NCBI GenBank assembly: GCA_031269935.1
Contig: JAISYL010000167.1
Coordinates: 1-63,942, forward strand
Source of the DNA: Planctomycetota bacterium
GTDB lineage: Bacteria; Planctomycetota; SZUA-567
Direction: 5' to 3'
DNA: 63,942 bases
Shown: in pieces, positions 16,662-25,893 of the stretch
Numbering within the stretch: position 1 is the stretch's first letter
Layout: each line of letters opens with the position of its first letter
Notes under the pieces: model-generated
Told to the model about the DNA's origin: nothing
Database searches by the model: none
The model's input: only the letters and a program-made list of their open reading frames with translations
Program-made: the position numbers and the translations under genes

Positions 16662-17523
16662 GCTTGCGCGCTCCCCGTAAAAGGATCGGCAAAAGGGACA
16701 ATCCGAACCAGATCAGCGCCGCCAGGACAATCGTGGCCCCGGTGGCGGTTCCCGCCCAATCCTGGGCGGAAACCGCCAGGCCGGCCACGGACGAGGAAAG
16801 GCTGATCAACAATGCCCACCAGAACATGCCGCCGGCGGAGGCGGCCAGATTGCGGGCGGCGGCGGCCGGCACCACCAGCATGGCGGTGACCAGGAACACC
16901 CCCACCGACCAGACCGAAAAAATGGCGGTGAAGGACAGAAGCCCGGCGAAAATGTATTGCCAGGCCCCGACCTTCACTCCATGCGCCCCGGCCAGCACCG
17001 GATCCAGGCCGAGGTAGAGCATCCGGTTGTAGGCGAAATATTGGAACGCCAGGGTGATCGGCAAGGCCGCCGCCAGCACGAAAATTTCCGAATCGCCGAT
17101 GGTGAGAATGTCCCCGTAAAGGAAAGCCTGGACGCTCCTGGCGATGGCGCGATCCCGGCTGGCGGCCGCCAAGCCGGCCGCCACCACCCCGGAAAAGAAA
17201 ACCCCAATCACCGAATCGCCGGAAAGCCGGATTCGGCGATGGCAAAAAGTGACGCCCAACCCGATTAGCAGGGCCAAAACAATGGCGCTGAACCGGGGAT
17301 TGACCGCCAGGGTCAGGCCCAAGGCCACCCCGGCGAAGGCGGAATGGCTGATGGCGTCGGAAAAGAAGGCCATGCGGAGGTTAACCACCTGCACCCCCAT
17401 CGCCGCCGTCATGGGCGAAAGCAGGAGCAGGCCCAGCAGGGACTGGCGCATGAAGCGCGGCTGGAGAAACTCGAAGGGGAGAAGCGTCCCCATGGCCCGG
17501 TAGACGTCCGCGAGATCAGGCAC
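16654..17523 (-). CDS. znuB: Zinc/manganese ABC transporter permease
   Basis: ABC-3 family inner-membrane permease with about 8-9 helices. Characteristic segments are FSDAISHSAFAGVALG, SGDSVIGVFFSG, LYGDILTI and LVTAMLVVPAAAARNLA. Start uncertain: GTG at 17523 has 'aggag' five bases upstream and overlaps znuC by 8 nt; the longer ORF start and ATG at 17493 are alternatives. With the ATPase and binding protein it forms a complete importer. The metal (Zn versus Mn) cannot be decided from the permease alone. Confidence 0.9.
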   Translation of the reverse strand: MPDLADVYRAMGTLLPFEFLQPRFMRQSLLGLLLLSPMTAAMGVQVVNLRMAFFSDAISHSAFAGVALGLTLAVNPRFSAIVLALLIGLGVTFCHRRIRLSGDSVIGVFFSGVVAAGLAAASRDRAIARSVQAFLYGDILTIGDSEIFVLAAALPITLAFQYFAYNRMLYLGLDPVLAGAHGVKVGAWQYIFAGLLSFTAIFSVWSVGVFLVTAMLVVPAAAARNLAASAGGMFWWALLISLSSSVAGLAVSAQDWAGTATGATIVLAALIWFGLSLLPILLRGARKHA

Positions 17524-18268
17524 TTTCACTCCTCGCCTTCGGTTCGGCCAGGGAAATGCCGGGGAAAAAGGCCGCCAGGTCGCCGGAAGCGTCAAGCGCC
17601 TCCGGCGTTCCCGCGGCCAACACCTTCCGATCCAGGCAAATCAGGTGATCCGCCAGGGCGAGAACGGTGGCGAGATCGTGGCTTATCATCACCTGGGCGA
17701 ATCCCATTTCCCGCCGGAAACGTTCCAGAAGCCGGATCAATTCATTGCGGTTGACCGGATCGGTGGCCGAAACCGCTTCGTCGAGCAGAAGCACTTCCGG
17801 CTTGCGCTCCAAAGCCGCCGCCAGCAGCAAACGCTGCAATTCGCCCCCGGATAGGTCCCCGATCCGGCGATCCCGGCAATACTCGAGATTAACCAGCGAC
17901 AATGTACGCTCGATCCGGGCGCGTTCCCCTTTTCCGGCCCGGAGCCACAAGGGCGAACGGCTTTCCCCCAAGCGGATGAATTCGCCCGCCGTCAAGGGCA
18001 GTTCGCGGTCGAAATCGAGGCGTTGAGGGACATAACCGAAACGGGGGGCGCCTCTCCGGCCGGGAAAGCCTATTTCGCCCCGGTGGGGAACGTACCCCAG
18101 CATGGCCAGGAGCAGGGTGGTTTTCCCGGCTCCGTTCGGCCCTACCACGGCGGTGCAACCGCCCCGGGGAATGACGGCCGTCACCCGATCCAGGATCAGG
18201 TTGCGGTCCAAAACCACGGTGACGTTTGAAAACGTCACCGTGGCGTTGACAATGTCCGGAGGGTTCAT
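17516..18268 (-). CDS. znuC: Zinc/manganese ABC transporter ATP-binding protein
   Basis: A 250-residue cytoplasmic ATPase of the metal importer. It has Walker A GPNGAGKTT, Q-loop GYVPQ, signature LSGGELQR, Walker B VLLLDEA and the H-loop VMISHDLA. The start ATG overlaps the stop of znuA (ATGA), and its end overlaps the permease start, so the three genes are translationally coupled. Confidence 0.93.
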   Translation of the reverse strand: MNPPDIVNATVTFSNVTVVLDRNLILDRVTAVIPRGGCTAVVGPNGAGKTTLLLAMLGYVPHRGEIGFPGRRGAPRFGYVPQRLDFDRELPLTAGEFIRLGESRSPLWLRAGKGERARIERTLSLVNLEYCRDRRIGDLSGGELQRLLLAAALERKPEVLLLDEAVSATDPVNRNELIRLLERFRREMGFAQVMISHDLATVLALADHLICLDRKVLAAGTPEALDASGDLAAFFPGISLAEPKARSESA

Positions 18269-19266
18269 TTGGTTCCCAGGGCCTCGGCGATGGTCGCCAG
18301 ATTCGTTCTCATGACGGTTTCGAAATAGTCGATCGGCGCCTCCTCGGGTCCGGAGGCGGCCGGATCCAGAAGGAACACGCCGATTCCGGTTTCGGCCGAA
18401 ACCAGCCGCCCGGTGCGATCGGAATACTGGGGTTCGATGAAAATGGCGCCCGGCTTTTCCCTTCGGATGGTTTCCAGCAGGGCCAGAATTCCCGAGGCGG
18501 AAGGTTCGATTCCATGCGGCTGCAGGACGCCGACGACGGCCAGTCCCATGTCCCTGGCCAAATAATCGAAGGCGCCGTGCGGCTCCACTATCCGGTTGTT
18601 GGCCAGTCTCCTCCCCAAATCGGCGGCTTCCCTGGACAGGCTGTCCATCGTCAGGCGATAGCGCCGGGCGTTATCCGCATACAGGCCGGCGCGAGGGGGA
18701 TCCAAGCGGGCCAATTCCGCCGCGATGTTCTCCCCCATCCGGGCCGACAGGGACGGGCTGACGAAAAGGTGCGAGTTGATCCCCTCGTGGACATGGGCGT
18801 GTTCCGCCTCCTCCCCCTCATGATCCTCTTCGTCCCCATGCCCGTCTTCCGCCTCATCCTCGTGATCCTCGTCGTGCTCCTCCCCCTCATAGGGCAAAAG
18901 ATCCTCGATTCCGGCGGAACTGTCAATCATAATCAGGCGGTTGTTCGCCTTTTCCACCGGGGAACCGAGAAATTCCTCCAGGCCAAGCCCATTGACGATC
19001 AAGGCGTCGGCGGCTTCAAGTTTTTTCATGTCGTCCGGCGTCAAGGTATAGTCGTGGGGGCAGCCCATGGGGGCCGGGATCATCAATTCAACTTCGGCGC
19101 CGGCGCTTCCCAGGGCGATGTTTCGAGTGATTTGATAGACGGGAAAGGTGGTGCAAAGAAGCTTTATCCGCTTGTCCGGCTCGGCCCCGCGCAGGACCGG
19201 GAACAGGCAGACGGCCAGGCCTAGCAACCAGGGCGAACACGGGCCCGTTTTCCTTGATTTCAGCAT
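18265..19266 (-). CDS. znuA: Zinc/manganese ABC transporter substrate-binding protein
   Basis: A 333-residue periplasmic binding protein of cluster A-I. An N-terminal signal peptide (LLGLAVCLFPVLRG) is followed by two lobes with metal ligands expected at GCPHDYTL, at HLFVSPSL and at EPHGAFDYL. Between lobes lies a 37-residue loop very rich in Glu, Asp and His (EEHDEDHEDEAEDGHGDEE), typical of zinc-binding ZnuA. The start has a 'gaaggat' ribosome site, and a perfect 16-bp palindrome lies 24 bp upstream. Confidence 0.92.
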   Translation of the reverse strand: MLKSRKTGPCSPWLLGLAVCLFPVLRGAEPDKRIKLLCTTFPVYQITRNIALGSAGAEVELMIPAPMGCPHDYTLTPDDMKKLEAADALIVNGLGLEEFLGSPVEKANNRLIMIDSSAGIEDLLPYEGEEHDEDHEDEAEDGHGDEEDHEGEEAEHAHVHEGINSHLFVSPSLSARMGENIAAELARLDPPRAGLYADNARRYRLTMDSLSREAADLGRRLANNRIVEPHGAFDYLARDMGLAVVGVLQPHGIEPSASGILALLETIRREKPGAIFIEPQYSDRTGRLVSAETGIGVFLLDPAASGPEEAPIDYFETVMRTNLATIAEALGTK

Positions 19267-19289
19267 GTTTTATCCTTCGTTATCCAATT

Positions 19290-19305
19290 GTCGATTCGAA
19301 TCGAC
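19290..19305. promoter_or_regulatory. Perfect 16-bp palindrome upstream of znuA, candidate operator
   Basis: GTCGATTCGAATCGAC is a perfect inverted repeat 24 bp before the znuA start codon. A Zur-, MntR- or other metal-sensor operator is plausible by position, but the sequence is not a recognised consensus. A second palindrome (ccggaattccgg) lies about 25 bp further upstream. Confidence 0.4.
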
Positions 19306-19385
19306 GTCCTCCGGATCGGCGGCAACGGCCGGAATTCCGGACTATTCGGACGTCAAATTGCCGGGATGATCGCCAAACGGGAAAA

Positions 19386-19886
19386 TCAGCCCGCGGGAGG
19401 GGCGCGGGATCGGCTGTTTTCGGGAAAGAAGGGGGGGGCGGCGAAAAACGCGCCGGGGAAAGCCGATAATCCAAGATCTTCAAGCCCGGGCGGGGAAAAC
19501 GCGCTCTCCGCCGGCGGATCGGTCACCAGTTGGGCCAGAACGTTGCAGACTGGGCAATCAAGGGAATCGGAGTGGGCGGGAGCGGCGCAATCCCGGCAGG
19601 GGTTGGCCAGAACCGGCGGCATCGCTTCCGTCAGGCCGGCGATCAGCGCCGGCTGGCCGCCAAGGGCAAGGGAGGGATGGTGGCAGGAAAGGGAATGCTC
19701 CTGCGCGTGGCGGGGCAGCAGGATCAGGAGCGCCGGAGCCAGGTGAACGGCGAGTCCGATCAGCCGGGAAAGCGGAAATTTTGGCCGCATCAAACCCTCC
19801 GCGTGGCGGGGCAGCAGGATCAGGAGCGCCGGAGCCAGGTGAACGGCGAGTCCGATCAGCCGGGAAAGCGGAAATTTTGGCCGCAT
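19386..19886 (-). CDS. Small exported Cys/His-rich protein with duplicated start region
   Basis: I do not recognise the family. The protein has a signal-peptide-like segment (FPLSRLIGLAVHLAPALLIL), then HSLSCHHPSLAL, CRDCAAPAHSDS and CPVCNVLAQL, a pattern of Cys and His suggesting metal binding, then a Pro/Phe-rich tail. A perfect ~96-bp tandem repeat duplicates the ribosome site, the ATG and the whole signal segment. Starts at 19886 and 19790 are thus equally equipped; the inner start gives a normal 134-residue protein. It lies upstream of znuA on the same strand, suggesting a metal-linked role. Confidence 0.6.
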   Translation of the reverse strand: MRPKFPLSRLIGLAVHLAPALLILLPRHAEGLMRPKFPLSRLIGLAVHLAPALLILLPRHAQEHSLSCHHPSLALGGQPALIAGLTEAMPPVLANPCRDCAAPAHSDSLDCPVCNVLAQLVTDPPAESAFSPPGLEDLGLSAFPGAFFAAPPFFPENSRSRAPPAG

Positions 19887-19894
19887 CAAACCCT
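19704..19894. repeat. 96-bp perfect tandem duplication
   Basis: Two adjacent copies with period 96 bp, from 'cgcgtggcggggcagcag' to 'catcaaaccctc', without visible mismatch. The unit is a multiple of three, so the minus-strand reading frame stays open and the encoded 32 residues are repeated. Confidence 0.92.
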
Positions 19895-19952
19895 CTCCCG
19901 GTTTGGACGCCGCGAACTGGATCCCGCGATTGGGGGCGGAGCTAATCAAGGT

Positions 19953-20101
19953 TGGGGCTCGTCCAAAAATGACTTATGCAAGTTTATACCGCGTCACCAA
20001 CGCCCTTCTCGTAAATTTTCGCCCAACCCCGGACGAGAATTTACCGCCGCGACTAGGTCCCTTGTCTAAACATGTATAAGTTATTTTTGGGCGGACCTTT
20101 A
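19953..20101. repeat. Palindromic MITE-like element, family A (copy 2, inverted)
   Basis: About 149 bp in the opposite orientation to copies 1 and 3. Arms 'gggctcgtccaaaaatgact' and 'aagttatttttgggcggacc' pair; the inner stem 'gtaaattttcgccc' is less perfect here. The outer right end is followed by TA. It sits between the small exported protein gene and the fusA leader. Confidence 0.85.
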
Positions 20102-20526
20102 CCCGTCCCCGCCGGAAACCCGGAAGCCGCCCAATCAACCGCCGGCGTAAAAAATAATACGCTTGATCGTCCCGAAAGCAAGCTTAAAATGCCGGCGCGA
20201 ATTTTGCCAATGACCAAACCGCCGCCGATGCCGGCATGGTTTTCCCCGTCCTTCGCGCGACCGCCCCGCCATTTCCGGTTTCGCCCGGCCGCTCCGGCGC
20301 ATCGCGGGTTCTCCCGTTGCGCCGCGTTCCCGGCCGGCGCCGAAAATTCGGGAACGAAAGCTCCAACCGGATAGTTTGACCACAATTGTCGGGGAATCGC
20401 GAGGAAACCGTGAGAAATAAAATTTTTGGGTAAAATCCGGCGGCGGTCGGCCAGGTTTCCCCGGGCGGGTGTTTTCATGCCGAACCCGGTATTAGTTTCC
20501 CCGTTGACGGTTGCGGGTTTTTATCC
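20102..20526. other. Non-coding stretch upstream of fusA
   Basis: No credible gene is seen. ORFs on either strand here lack ribosome sites and recognisable protein sequence. The fusA promoter candidate begins at 20527. Confidence 0.5.
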
Positions 20527-20554
20527 TTGCGCCCGATACTGAACGGGGTATAAT
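20527..20554 (+). promoter_or_regulatory. Candidate fusA promoter
   Basis: TTGCGC, 16-nt spacer, TATAAT. The -10 is perfect consensus. It lies ~235 bp before the fusA start, which leaves a long leader. Confidence 0.55.
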
Positions 20555-20567
20555 GACGATTGGTTCG

Positions 20568-20608
20568 GCAAGCCGTCGTCGGGGCGGCTTGCTGTTTATT
20601 TATTTTTA
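20568..20608 (+). promoter_or_regulatory. Terminator-like hairpin in the fusA leader
   Basis: GCAAGCCG and CGGCTTGC form an 8-bp stem with a 9-nt loop, followed by the T-rich 'tgtttatttattttta'. It starts about 15 nt after the expected transcription start, so it could act as an attenuator for fusA or as a terminator of a very short transcript. Confidence 0.45.
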
Positions 20609-20788
20609 GGATCCTCAAGGGTTCTCCCCGGCCCTTTTTCCGCGTTCCGCCGGATTCGCCGGAACGCCTTCGCGCAAACGCATCGCCTGGATGCGGGCCG
20701 ACCCGACTGTCGTCCGCGCGGGATTTTATTTGCCCGGCGTTTTTTGCCGGGCCCGGAAAAAGGGCGTCCGTTCGAAGGAGCTTGTCGC

Positions 20789-22882
20789 ATGGCGGTGGAA
20801 AGAGGCACCCCTCTGGAAAGGGTGAGGAACATAGGCATAATGGCCCACATCGACGCCGGCAAAACCACCTGTTCCGAGCGCATTCTTTATTATACCGGCA
20901 AAACGCACAAAATCGGGGAGGTCCACGACGGCGCCGCCATCATGGATTGGATGCCGCAGGAACAGGAACGGGGCATAACCATCACCTCCGCCGCCACCAC
21001 CACCAGGTGGAAGGATTGCGAAATAAATCTTATCGATACCCCGGGGCATGTCGACTTCACCGTCGAGGTTGAGCGCAGTCTCAGGGTTCTGGACGGGGTC
21101 ATCGGGTTGTTCTGCGCCGTCGGCGGCGTCGAGCCGCAGTCGGAAACCGTTTGGCGCCAAGCCGACAAGTACGAGGTGCCGCGCATCGCCTTCATCAATA
21201 AAATGGATCGGATCGGGGCCGATTTTTTCGGGGTGGTCGAGAAAATCAAGAAAATCCTGGGCGCCAACGCCGTTCCCATAGCCATCCCCATCGGCGAGGG
21301 GTCGGATTTTTCGGGGGTCGTCAACCTGGTGACCGACAAGGCCCATTATTACGACGAGAAGGACAGGGGAATGACCGTCCGCGTCGAGGACGTTCCCGGT
21401 CATATGCGGGAAGCCGCCGGCCATTGGCGGCGGAACTTGCTGGAAAAAGCTTGCGAACACGACGACTCCCTGATGGAAAAATATCTGGACGGGGGCGAGA
21501 TAGACGCCGACGAACTTCGCGGAGTGGTGAAAAAAGCCACCCACGACCAGGTCATCTGCCCCGTTCTTTGCGGAAGCGCCTTTAAAAACAAGGGCATACA
21601 GATGCTTTTGGACGCCATCGTCCATTATCTCCCCAGCCCGGCCGACAAGCCGCCGATTATCGGCGAATCGGTTCGCGGCAGCGTACGCCGGCGGGTTCCC
21701 GGCGAGGGAAATCCGCTCGCCGCCATCGCTTTCAAGATCATGGCGGATCGCCACGTGGGGAAGCTCGTGTATGTCCGGGTCTATTCCGGCCGGTTGGAAA
21801 GCGGCTCCTATGTCCTGAATTCCACCCAAAACAAGCGCCAGCGGGTGGGGCGGATCATGCGGATGCACGCCAACCGCCAGGAAATGGTGGACTGCCTCCA
21901 CGAAGGCGACATCGGAGCCGTCATAGGCATCGGCGACACCGTGACCGGCGACACCATCTGCTGTGAAAGCGATCCGATAATCCTAGAGGCCATCGAATTT
22001 CCCGCCCCGGTTCTCTCCATCGCCATTTCCCCCCGGGAGCGCGCGGATCGCGACAAGATAGACAAGGCGCTCCAGAAGCTCTCGGAGGAGGACCCCACCT
22101 TCCTGGTGTCCTCCGATCCGGAGACCGGCGACACCCTCGTCGCCGGGATGGGGGAACTGCACCTCGACATAATTATTGATCGCATGCGGCGGGAATTCGG
22201 AGTCGAGGTCGATACCGGCGCCCCCCAGGTGGCCTACCGGGAAACCGCCACCATCGTCTCCGAGGTGAGCGAACGCTTCGCCAAGCAAACCGGCGGCCAT
22301 GGCCAATTCGCCCAGGTGGCTCTCCGGATAGACCCCTTGCCTCCGGGAACCGGATTCGAGTTCGTCAACGCCGTCGTCGGCGGCGCCGTTCCCAGGGAAT
22401 ACATACCCGCGGTCCAGAAAGGGGTGACCGACGCCCTGGCCAAGGGCGCCTTCGCCGGCTATCCGGTGGTGGACGTGCGGATCACCCTGTTCGACGGGAA
22501 GCACCACGAGGTCGACTCCTCGGAACAGGCGTTCCGGACCTGCGCCGCCCTGGCCTTCCGCAAGGTCCTGATGCGCGCCAATCCCCAGTTGCTCGAACCC
22601 ATGATGTCGGTGAACGTCTCCACCCCGGATGATTTCGCCGGCGGAATCACCGGGAATCTTTGCGGCAAGCGGGGGAGGATTGTCGGCATGGAGCCGTTGG
22701 CGGGCGGGCAAATGATCAAGGCCGTCGTCCCCCTGGCCAACATGTTCGGCTACGCTTCGGAACTTCGCAACATGAGCCAGGGCCGGGCCTCCTTCACCAT
22801 GCATTTCGAACAATACGAAACCACTCCCCTGCGGATCGCCGAGGAGGTGGCCGAGGAAAGAAAAAAGCGGCGGAAGAATTGA
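20789..22882 (+). CDS. fusA: Elongation factor G
   Basis: GTPase that drives ribosomal translocation. 697 residues, the normal length. The G domain has AHIDAGKTT (G1), the switch region [13 protein letters not shown] (G3) and NKMD (G4). Domains II to V follow, including a domain IV region with GHGQFAQV. The ATG at 20789 has 'gaaggag' 8 nt upstream; the ORF track start is 15 codons too long. No other ribosomal or tuf gene is adjacent, so this may be a stand-alone EF-G; a paralogue with a special role cannot be excluded. Confidence 0.96.
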   Translation: MAVERGTPLERVRNIGIMAHIDAGKTTCSERILYYTGKTHKIGEVHDGAAIMDWMPQEQERGITITSAATTTRWKDCEINLIDTPGHVDFTVEVERSLRVLDGVIGLFCAVGGVEPQSETVWRQADKYEVPRIAFINKMDRIGADFFGVVEKIKKILGANAVPIAIPIGEGSDFSGVVNLVTDKAHYYDEKDRGMTVRVEDVPGHMREAAGHWRRNLLEKACEHDDSLMEKYLDGGEIDADELRGVVKKATHDQVICPVLCGSAFKNKGIQMLLDAIVHYLPSPADKPPIIGESVRGSVRRRVPGEGNPLAAIAFKIMADRHVGKLVYVRVYSGRLESGSYVLNSTQNKRQRVGRIMRMHANRQEMVDCLHEGDIGAVIGIGDTVTGDTICCESDPIILEAIEFPAPVLSIAISPRERADRDKIDKALQKLSEEDPTFLVSSDPETGDTLVAGMGELHLDIIIDRMRREFGVEVDTGAPQVAYRETATIVSEVSERFAKQTGGHGQFAQVALRIDPLPPGTGFEFVNAVVGGAVPREYIPAVQKGVTDALAKGAFAGYPVVDVRITLFDGKHHEVDSSEQAFRTCAALAFRKVLMRANPQLLEPMMSVNVSTPDDFAGGITGNLCGKRGRIVGMEPLAGGQMIKAVVPLANMFGYASELRNMSQGRASFTMHFEQYETTPLRIAEEVAEERKKRRKN

Positions 22883-22973
22883 CCGGCGGGCCGATGAATC
22901 GGTCCGGCCTTGGCGAGCGCCGTTTTTCGGCCGGACGGCCGGGGATTCGGCGGGCGGGGCGGGGGAACGATCC

Positions 22974-23714
22974 ATGCCGGAGGCGGGGCTGGAATTTCCG
23001 GAATTGGAGTTGATCGACAGCCTTATCTACCGGCTGGACAGCCTGATTAACGAATCGGACAGCGCTCCCCTGGTAATCGCCGCCGCCGGCCAGGCCAAGC
23101 GGGCCGTCTACCGGATTCTCAACAATCCCGTTCTGGATCGCAAGCCCAAAACGGCGGAAGCCGTGTTGCTTGACGACGCCAAGCTGGTCCTCCAATGCAG
23201 CAAGACCGATTTGGTCCGGCAGTCCACCCTGGAGGTGGTGGTGCAGGCCAGCAAGAACGGGCGGGGGGAAAACATGGCGGTCATCAATGGCCGCGTGGAC
23301 GGCATCAAGAGGGTACGCGGAGGTTACCATGTGGAAATCGAGGTCGTCGATCGCCGCATGCGCCGCATCACTCCCGGCCAAAAAATCCGGGAATGCCTCA
23401 GGCGCAACGACGTCTCCGGCTGGAATCGCTGGTGCCAGGACATCCGCGACGAAATCGAATTGACCGGCATTGACTTGAAGAATTCGGACCTTTCCGGCTA
23501 CGATTTTTGCGGCGCCGACTTGTCCGGCTCGGACCTGTCGGGGGCGAATCTGACCGGCGCCGTCCTGGCCGGGGCGGATTTGCGGCATTGCAACCTGGCC
23601 AATGTCACGGTGACCGGCGCCGATTTTTTCCATGCCTTCATGAACAGTTCCCAGGAACCCTTGTTGGGGCAATCGGGGATGCCGGAGGTGGAAAGCGTGA
23701 TTTTCGGGAATTGA
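22974..23714 (+). CDS. Pentapeptide-repeat protein
   Basis: 246 residues. The first ~160 residues form a domain I do not recognise, partly beta-rich (EVVVQASKNGRGENMAV, GGYHVEIEVVDRRMRRI). The C-terminal part (~165-215) consists of pentapeptide repeats (DLKNSDLSGYDFCGADLSGS, ANLTGAVLAGADLRHCNLAN), which fold as a right-handed square helix. No membrane segment. Such proteins bind partners or mimic DNA, but the function here is unknown. It follows fusA by 91 bp and precedes the TPR-like gene by 13 bp. Confidence 0.8.
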   Translation: MPEAGLEFPELELIDSLIYRLDSLINESDSAPLVIAAAGQAKRAVYRILNNPVLDRKPKTAEAVLLDDAKLVLQCSKTDLVRQSTLEVVVQASKNGRGENMAVINGRVDGIKRVRGGYHVEIEVVDRRMRRITPGQKIRECLRRNDVSGWNRWCQDIRDEIELTGIDLKNSDLSGYDFCGADLSGSDLSGANLTGAVLAGADLRHCNLANVTVTGADFFHAFMNSSQEPLLGQSGMPEVESVIFGN

Positions 23715-23727
23715 GGGAATTCCTCCG

Positions 23728-24588
23728 ATGCCGGAACCGGGCGATGGGCGGCTGATTCTTGGCCGCTATACCCGCGAGGAATGCGGATTGCCGCCGGACG
23801 GATCCGGGCCTTCGGGTCCGGGGGCGGCGGTTTTGAAATGGCTGACGGTCTTGGCGGCGATGCTGCTCTCCGGCTGGTTGGCCGGCTTGTTCACCGCCAG
23901 GACCCGGGAATTGTGGCTGGCGGAACTCCCGGCCCGGGTGGCCGCCTCCTCCCCGGCGGAAGCGGCGAGCCTGTTGGCCCTGGGACGTGTTTACGCCCTG
24001 GCTTTGCCGGAACGCTCCAGCCTGTCGGCCAATCTGGCCCTGGCTCTGGTTTGGGCGGGGGAGCGTTTTCCCCGGCCGGCCGGGTTTTACGGCAATGCCG
24101 CCAATCTCCTGGCCGTTACGGGGGATCGGGAGGATCCGGAACCGAAAAGTTCCTTCTTTTTCGCTTTGGCCGCCGCCGGCGTCTTTGCCGAGGTGGAGGA
24201 TTACCGGAAGGCTTTCGCCAGCCTGGATCGGGCGGCGAAGGCCTTGGAGGCGGTCGAGGAGGGGGAATGGCGGCGGCGGCGGGAAATAGTTTTCCTGAAC
24301 AGCCGGGCTTATCTCCTGGCGACCGCCCCCGGCGGTACGGGGCGGGATCATGAACTGGCGTTGGGGCTGATTCGTACCGCCCTGGCCTCGCGGGAAAAAC
24401 TTCCCGACGGGAGCCGGCCTTCGGAATCGGCCGCCATTCTGGACACCCTGGCCGCGGCCTGGCGGGCGGCGGGAGATTTTTCCCGGGCCGGCGAAGCCCA
24501 GGCCCTGGCCTTGGGCTTGGCGGAAACCGACGGGCTGGCGGGCTATTTGCGGCGCCATGATCAAATATCGGCGGCCGGCGGCGAGTGA
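23728..24588 (+). CDS. Membrane-anchored helical-repeat (TPR-like) protein
   Basis: 286 residues. A short cytoplasmic N-terminus, one membrane helix (~residues 36-55, LKWLTVLAAMLLSGWLAGLF), then an all-helical region with TPR-like spacing and Ala/Leu-rich helices (AEAASLLALGRVYALALPE, AAILDTLAAAWRAAGDFSRA). The function is not known; TPR proteins usually scaffold complexes. It lies between the pentapeptide protein and an aminotransferase on the same strand. Confidence 0.7.
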   Translation: MPEPGDGRLILGRYTREECGLPPDGSGPSGPGAAVLKWLTVLAAMLLSGWLAGLFTARTRELWLAELPARVAASSPAEAASLLALGRVYALALPERSSLSANLALALVWAGERFPRPAGFYGNAANLLAVTGDREDPEPKSSFFFALAAAGVFAEVEDYRKAFASLDRAAKALEAVEEGEWRRRREIVFLNSRAYLLATAPGGTGRDHELALGLIRTALASREKLPDGSRPSESAAILDTLAAAWRAAGDFSRAGEAQALALGLAETDGLAGYLRRHDQISAAGGE

Positions 24589-24626
24589 GGCCGCCGGACA
24601 TGGGGATCGGGCGGGGAGATGAAAAG

Positions 24627-25829
24627 ATGACCGAACAATTTCTCAGTCGACGGGCGCTCGGGTTGGCTCCCAGCGCCACTCTTGCCATGGGCAACAAGGC
24701 CGGCCGGCTGAAGGCCGAGGGCAAGGCGGTGATTTCCTTCAGCGTTGGCGAAACCGGTTTTTCGACTCCCCGGCGTATTTGCGAGGCGGCCAAGTGCGCC
24801 ATCGACAGCGGCCGGCATGGCTATACCCCCGTTTCCGGGATTCCGGAATTGCGGGAGGCGATCGCCCGGTCGCTTTCGCAAAAAATCGGCTTCGCCTACC
24901 GGCCTTCCCAGGTTGTCGTCTCGCCCGGCGGCAAATATTCCCTTTACCTCGCCCTGCTGGCGTTGGTGAATCCCGGGGACGAAGTGTTGATTCCCGCCCC
25001 CTATTGGGTTAGCTATCCCGAGATGGTCCGGTTGGCGGGCGGAGTTCCGATCTTCGTCGAGTCGCGGGAGGAGGAGTTCTTCGCGGTCACCCCGGAAGCG
25101 ATTGAAAGGGCGATTACCCCGCGGAGCAAGCTGCTTATCCTGAATTCGCCTTCCAACCCCTCCGGCCAGGCGATCCCCCCCGCCAACGTCCGGGCCATCG
25201 GCGAACTTGTGGAGCGCGCCGGCCTGTGGTGCCTGTCGGACGAGATTTACGACAGCCTGCTCTTTGACGGGGCGATCCATAAATCGCCGGCTTCGGTATC
25301 CGAGTATTGCCGCGACCATACGGTGGTGGTGAACGGCTGCTCCAAAACCTACGCCATGACCGGCTGGCGCCTGGGCTGGATTGGCGCCAGGGCCGAGTTG
25401 GCGGCGGCGATTGGCGACATTCAGAGCCAGACCTGTTCAAACCCCTCCTTCATCGCCCAGGCGGCGGCGGTGGAGGCCTTGAACGGTCCCCAGGACGAGG
25501 TGGCGGCCATGCGCGACAGCTTTGATCGGCGCCGACTGTTGATTTATCGGCTTTTGAACGATATTCCCGGCTTCTCCCTGGTCAAGCCGAACGGCACCTT
25601 TTACGCCTTGCCCAACATTTCCGGCATATTCGGCCGCGCCCTGGCGGGAACCGTAATCGACGGCCCGCTCCAATTCTGCGAAACCGCCTTGGAGCGGGCG
25701 CTGGTGGCCATGGTCCCCGGCGAGGCTTTCGGCGCCCCCCGGCATGTCCGCATCTCCTATGCCGCCGGCGACGGGGATATCGAGGAGGGTTGCCGGCGGT
25801 TGCGGGAATTGGTGGATCGCCTCTCCTGA
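24627..25829 (+). CDS. Aspartate/tyrosine/aromatic-type PLP aminotransferase
   Basis: 400 residues, class I aminotransferase of the AspB-like (I-beta) type. Motifs: SFSVGETGFSTP, the YTPVSGIPELREAIA N-terminal region, NSPSNPSGQ, LSDEIYD, and the PLP lysine in NGCSKTYAMTGWRLGW; the C-terminal VRISYA carries the carboxylate-binding arginine. A second aminotransferase lies at 10329 and is only distantly similar. The ATG has a 'ggggagatgaaaag' ribosome site; the ORF start 14 codons upstream is less likely. Confidence 0.88.
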   Translation: MTEQFLSRRALGLAPSATLAMGNKAGRLKAEGKAVISFSVGETGFSTPRRICEAAKCAIDSGRHGYTPVSGIPELREAIARSLSQKIGFAYRPSQVVVSPGGKYSLYLALLALVNPGDEVLIPAPYWVSYPEMVRLAGGVPIFVESREEEFFAVTPEAIERAITPRSKLLILNSPSNPSGQAIPPANVRAIGELVERAGLWCLSDEIYDSLLFDGAIHKSPASVSEYCRDHTVVVNGCSKTYAMTGWRLGWIGARAELAAAIGDIQSQTCSNPSFIAQAAAVEALNGPQDEVAAMRDSFDRRRLLIYRLLNDIPGFSLVKPNGTFYALPNISGIFGRALAGTVIDGPLQFCETALERALVAMVPGEAFGAPRHVRISYAAGDGDIEEGCRRLRELVDRLS

Positions 25830-25893
25830 CCCCGGGGGCGGGGCGGGAATTGATTTTCGGACAATTCGGTTTCGTCAGCGAGGTGAACAGGTT

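Noticed and set aside
19953-20101. Idea that the family A repeat is a structured RNA gene
   Set aside because: The palindrome would fold in either direction and the copies are mutually inverted with TA ends, which is better explained as a mobile-element remnant. No promoter is tied to it.
20053-20478. 141-residue minus-strand ORF in the fusA upstream region
   Set aside because: Overlaps the family A repeat, no ribosome site, and no recognisable protein pattern.
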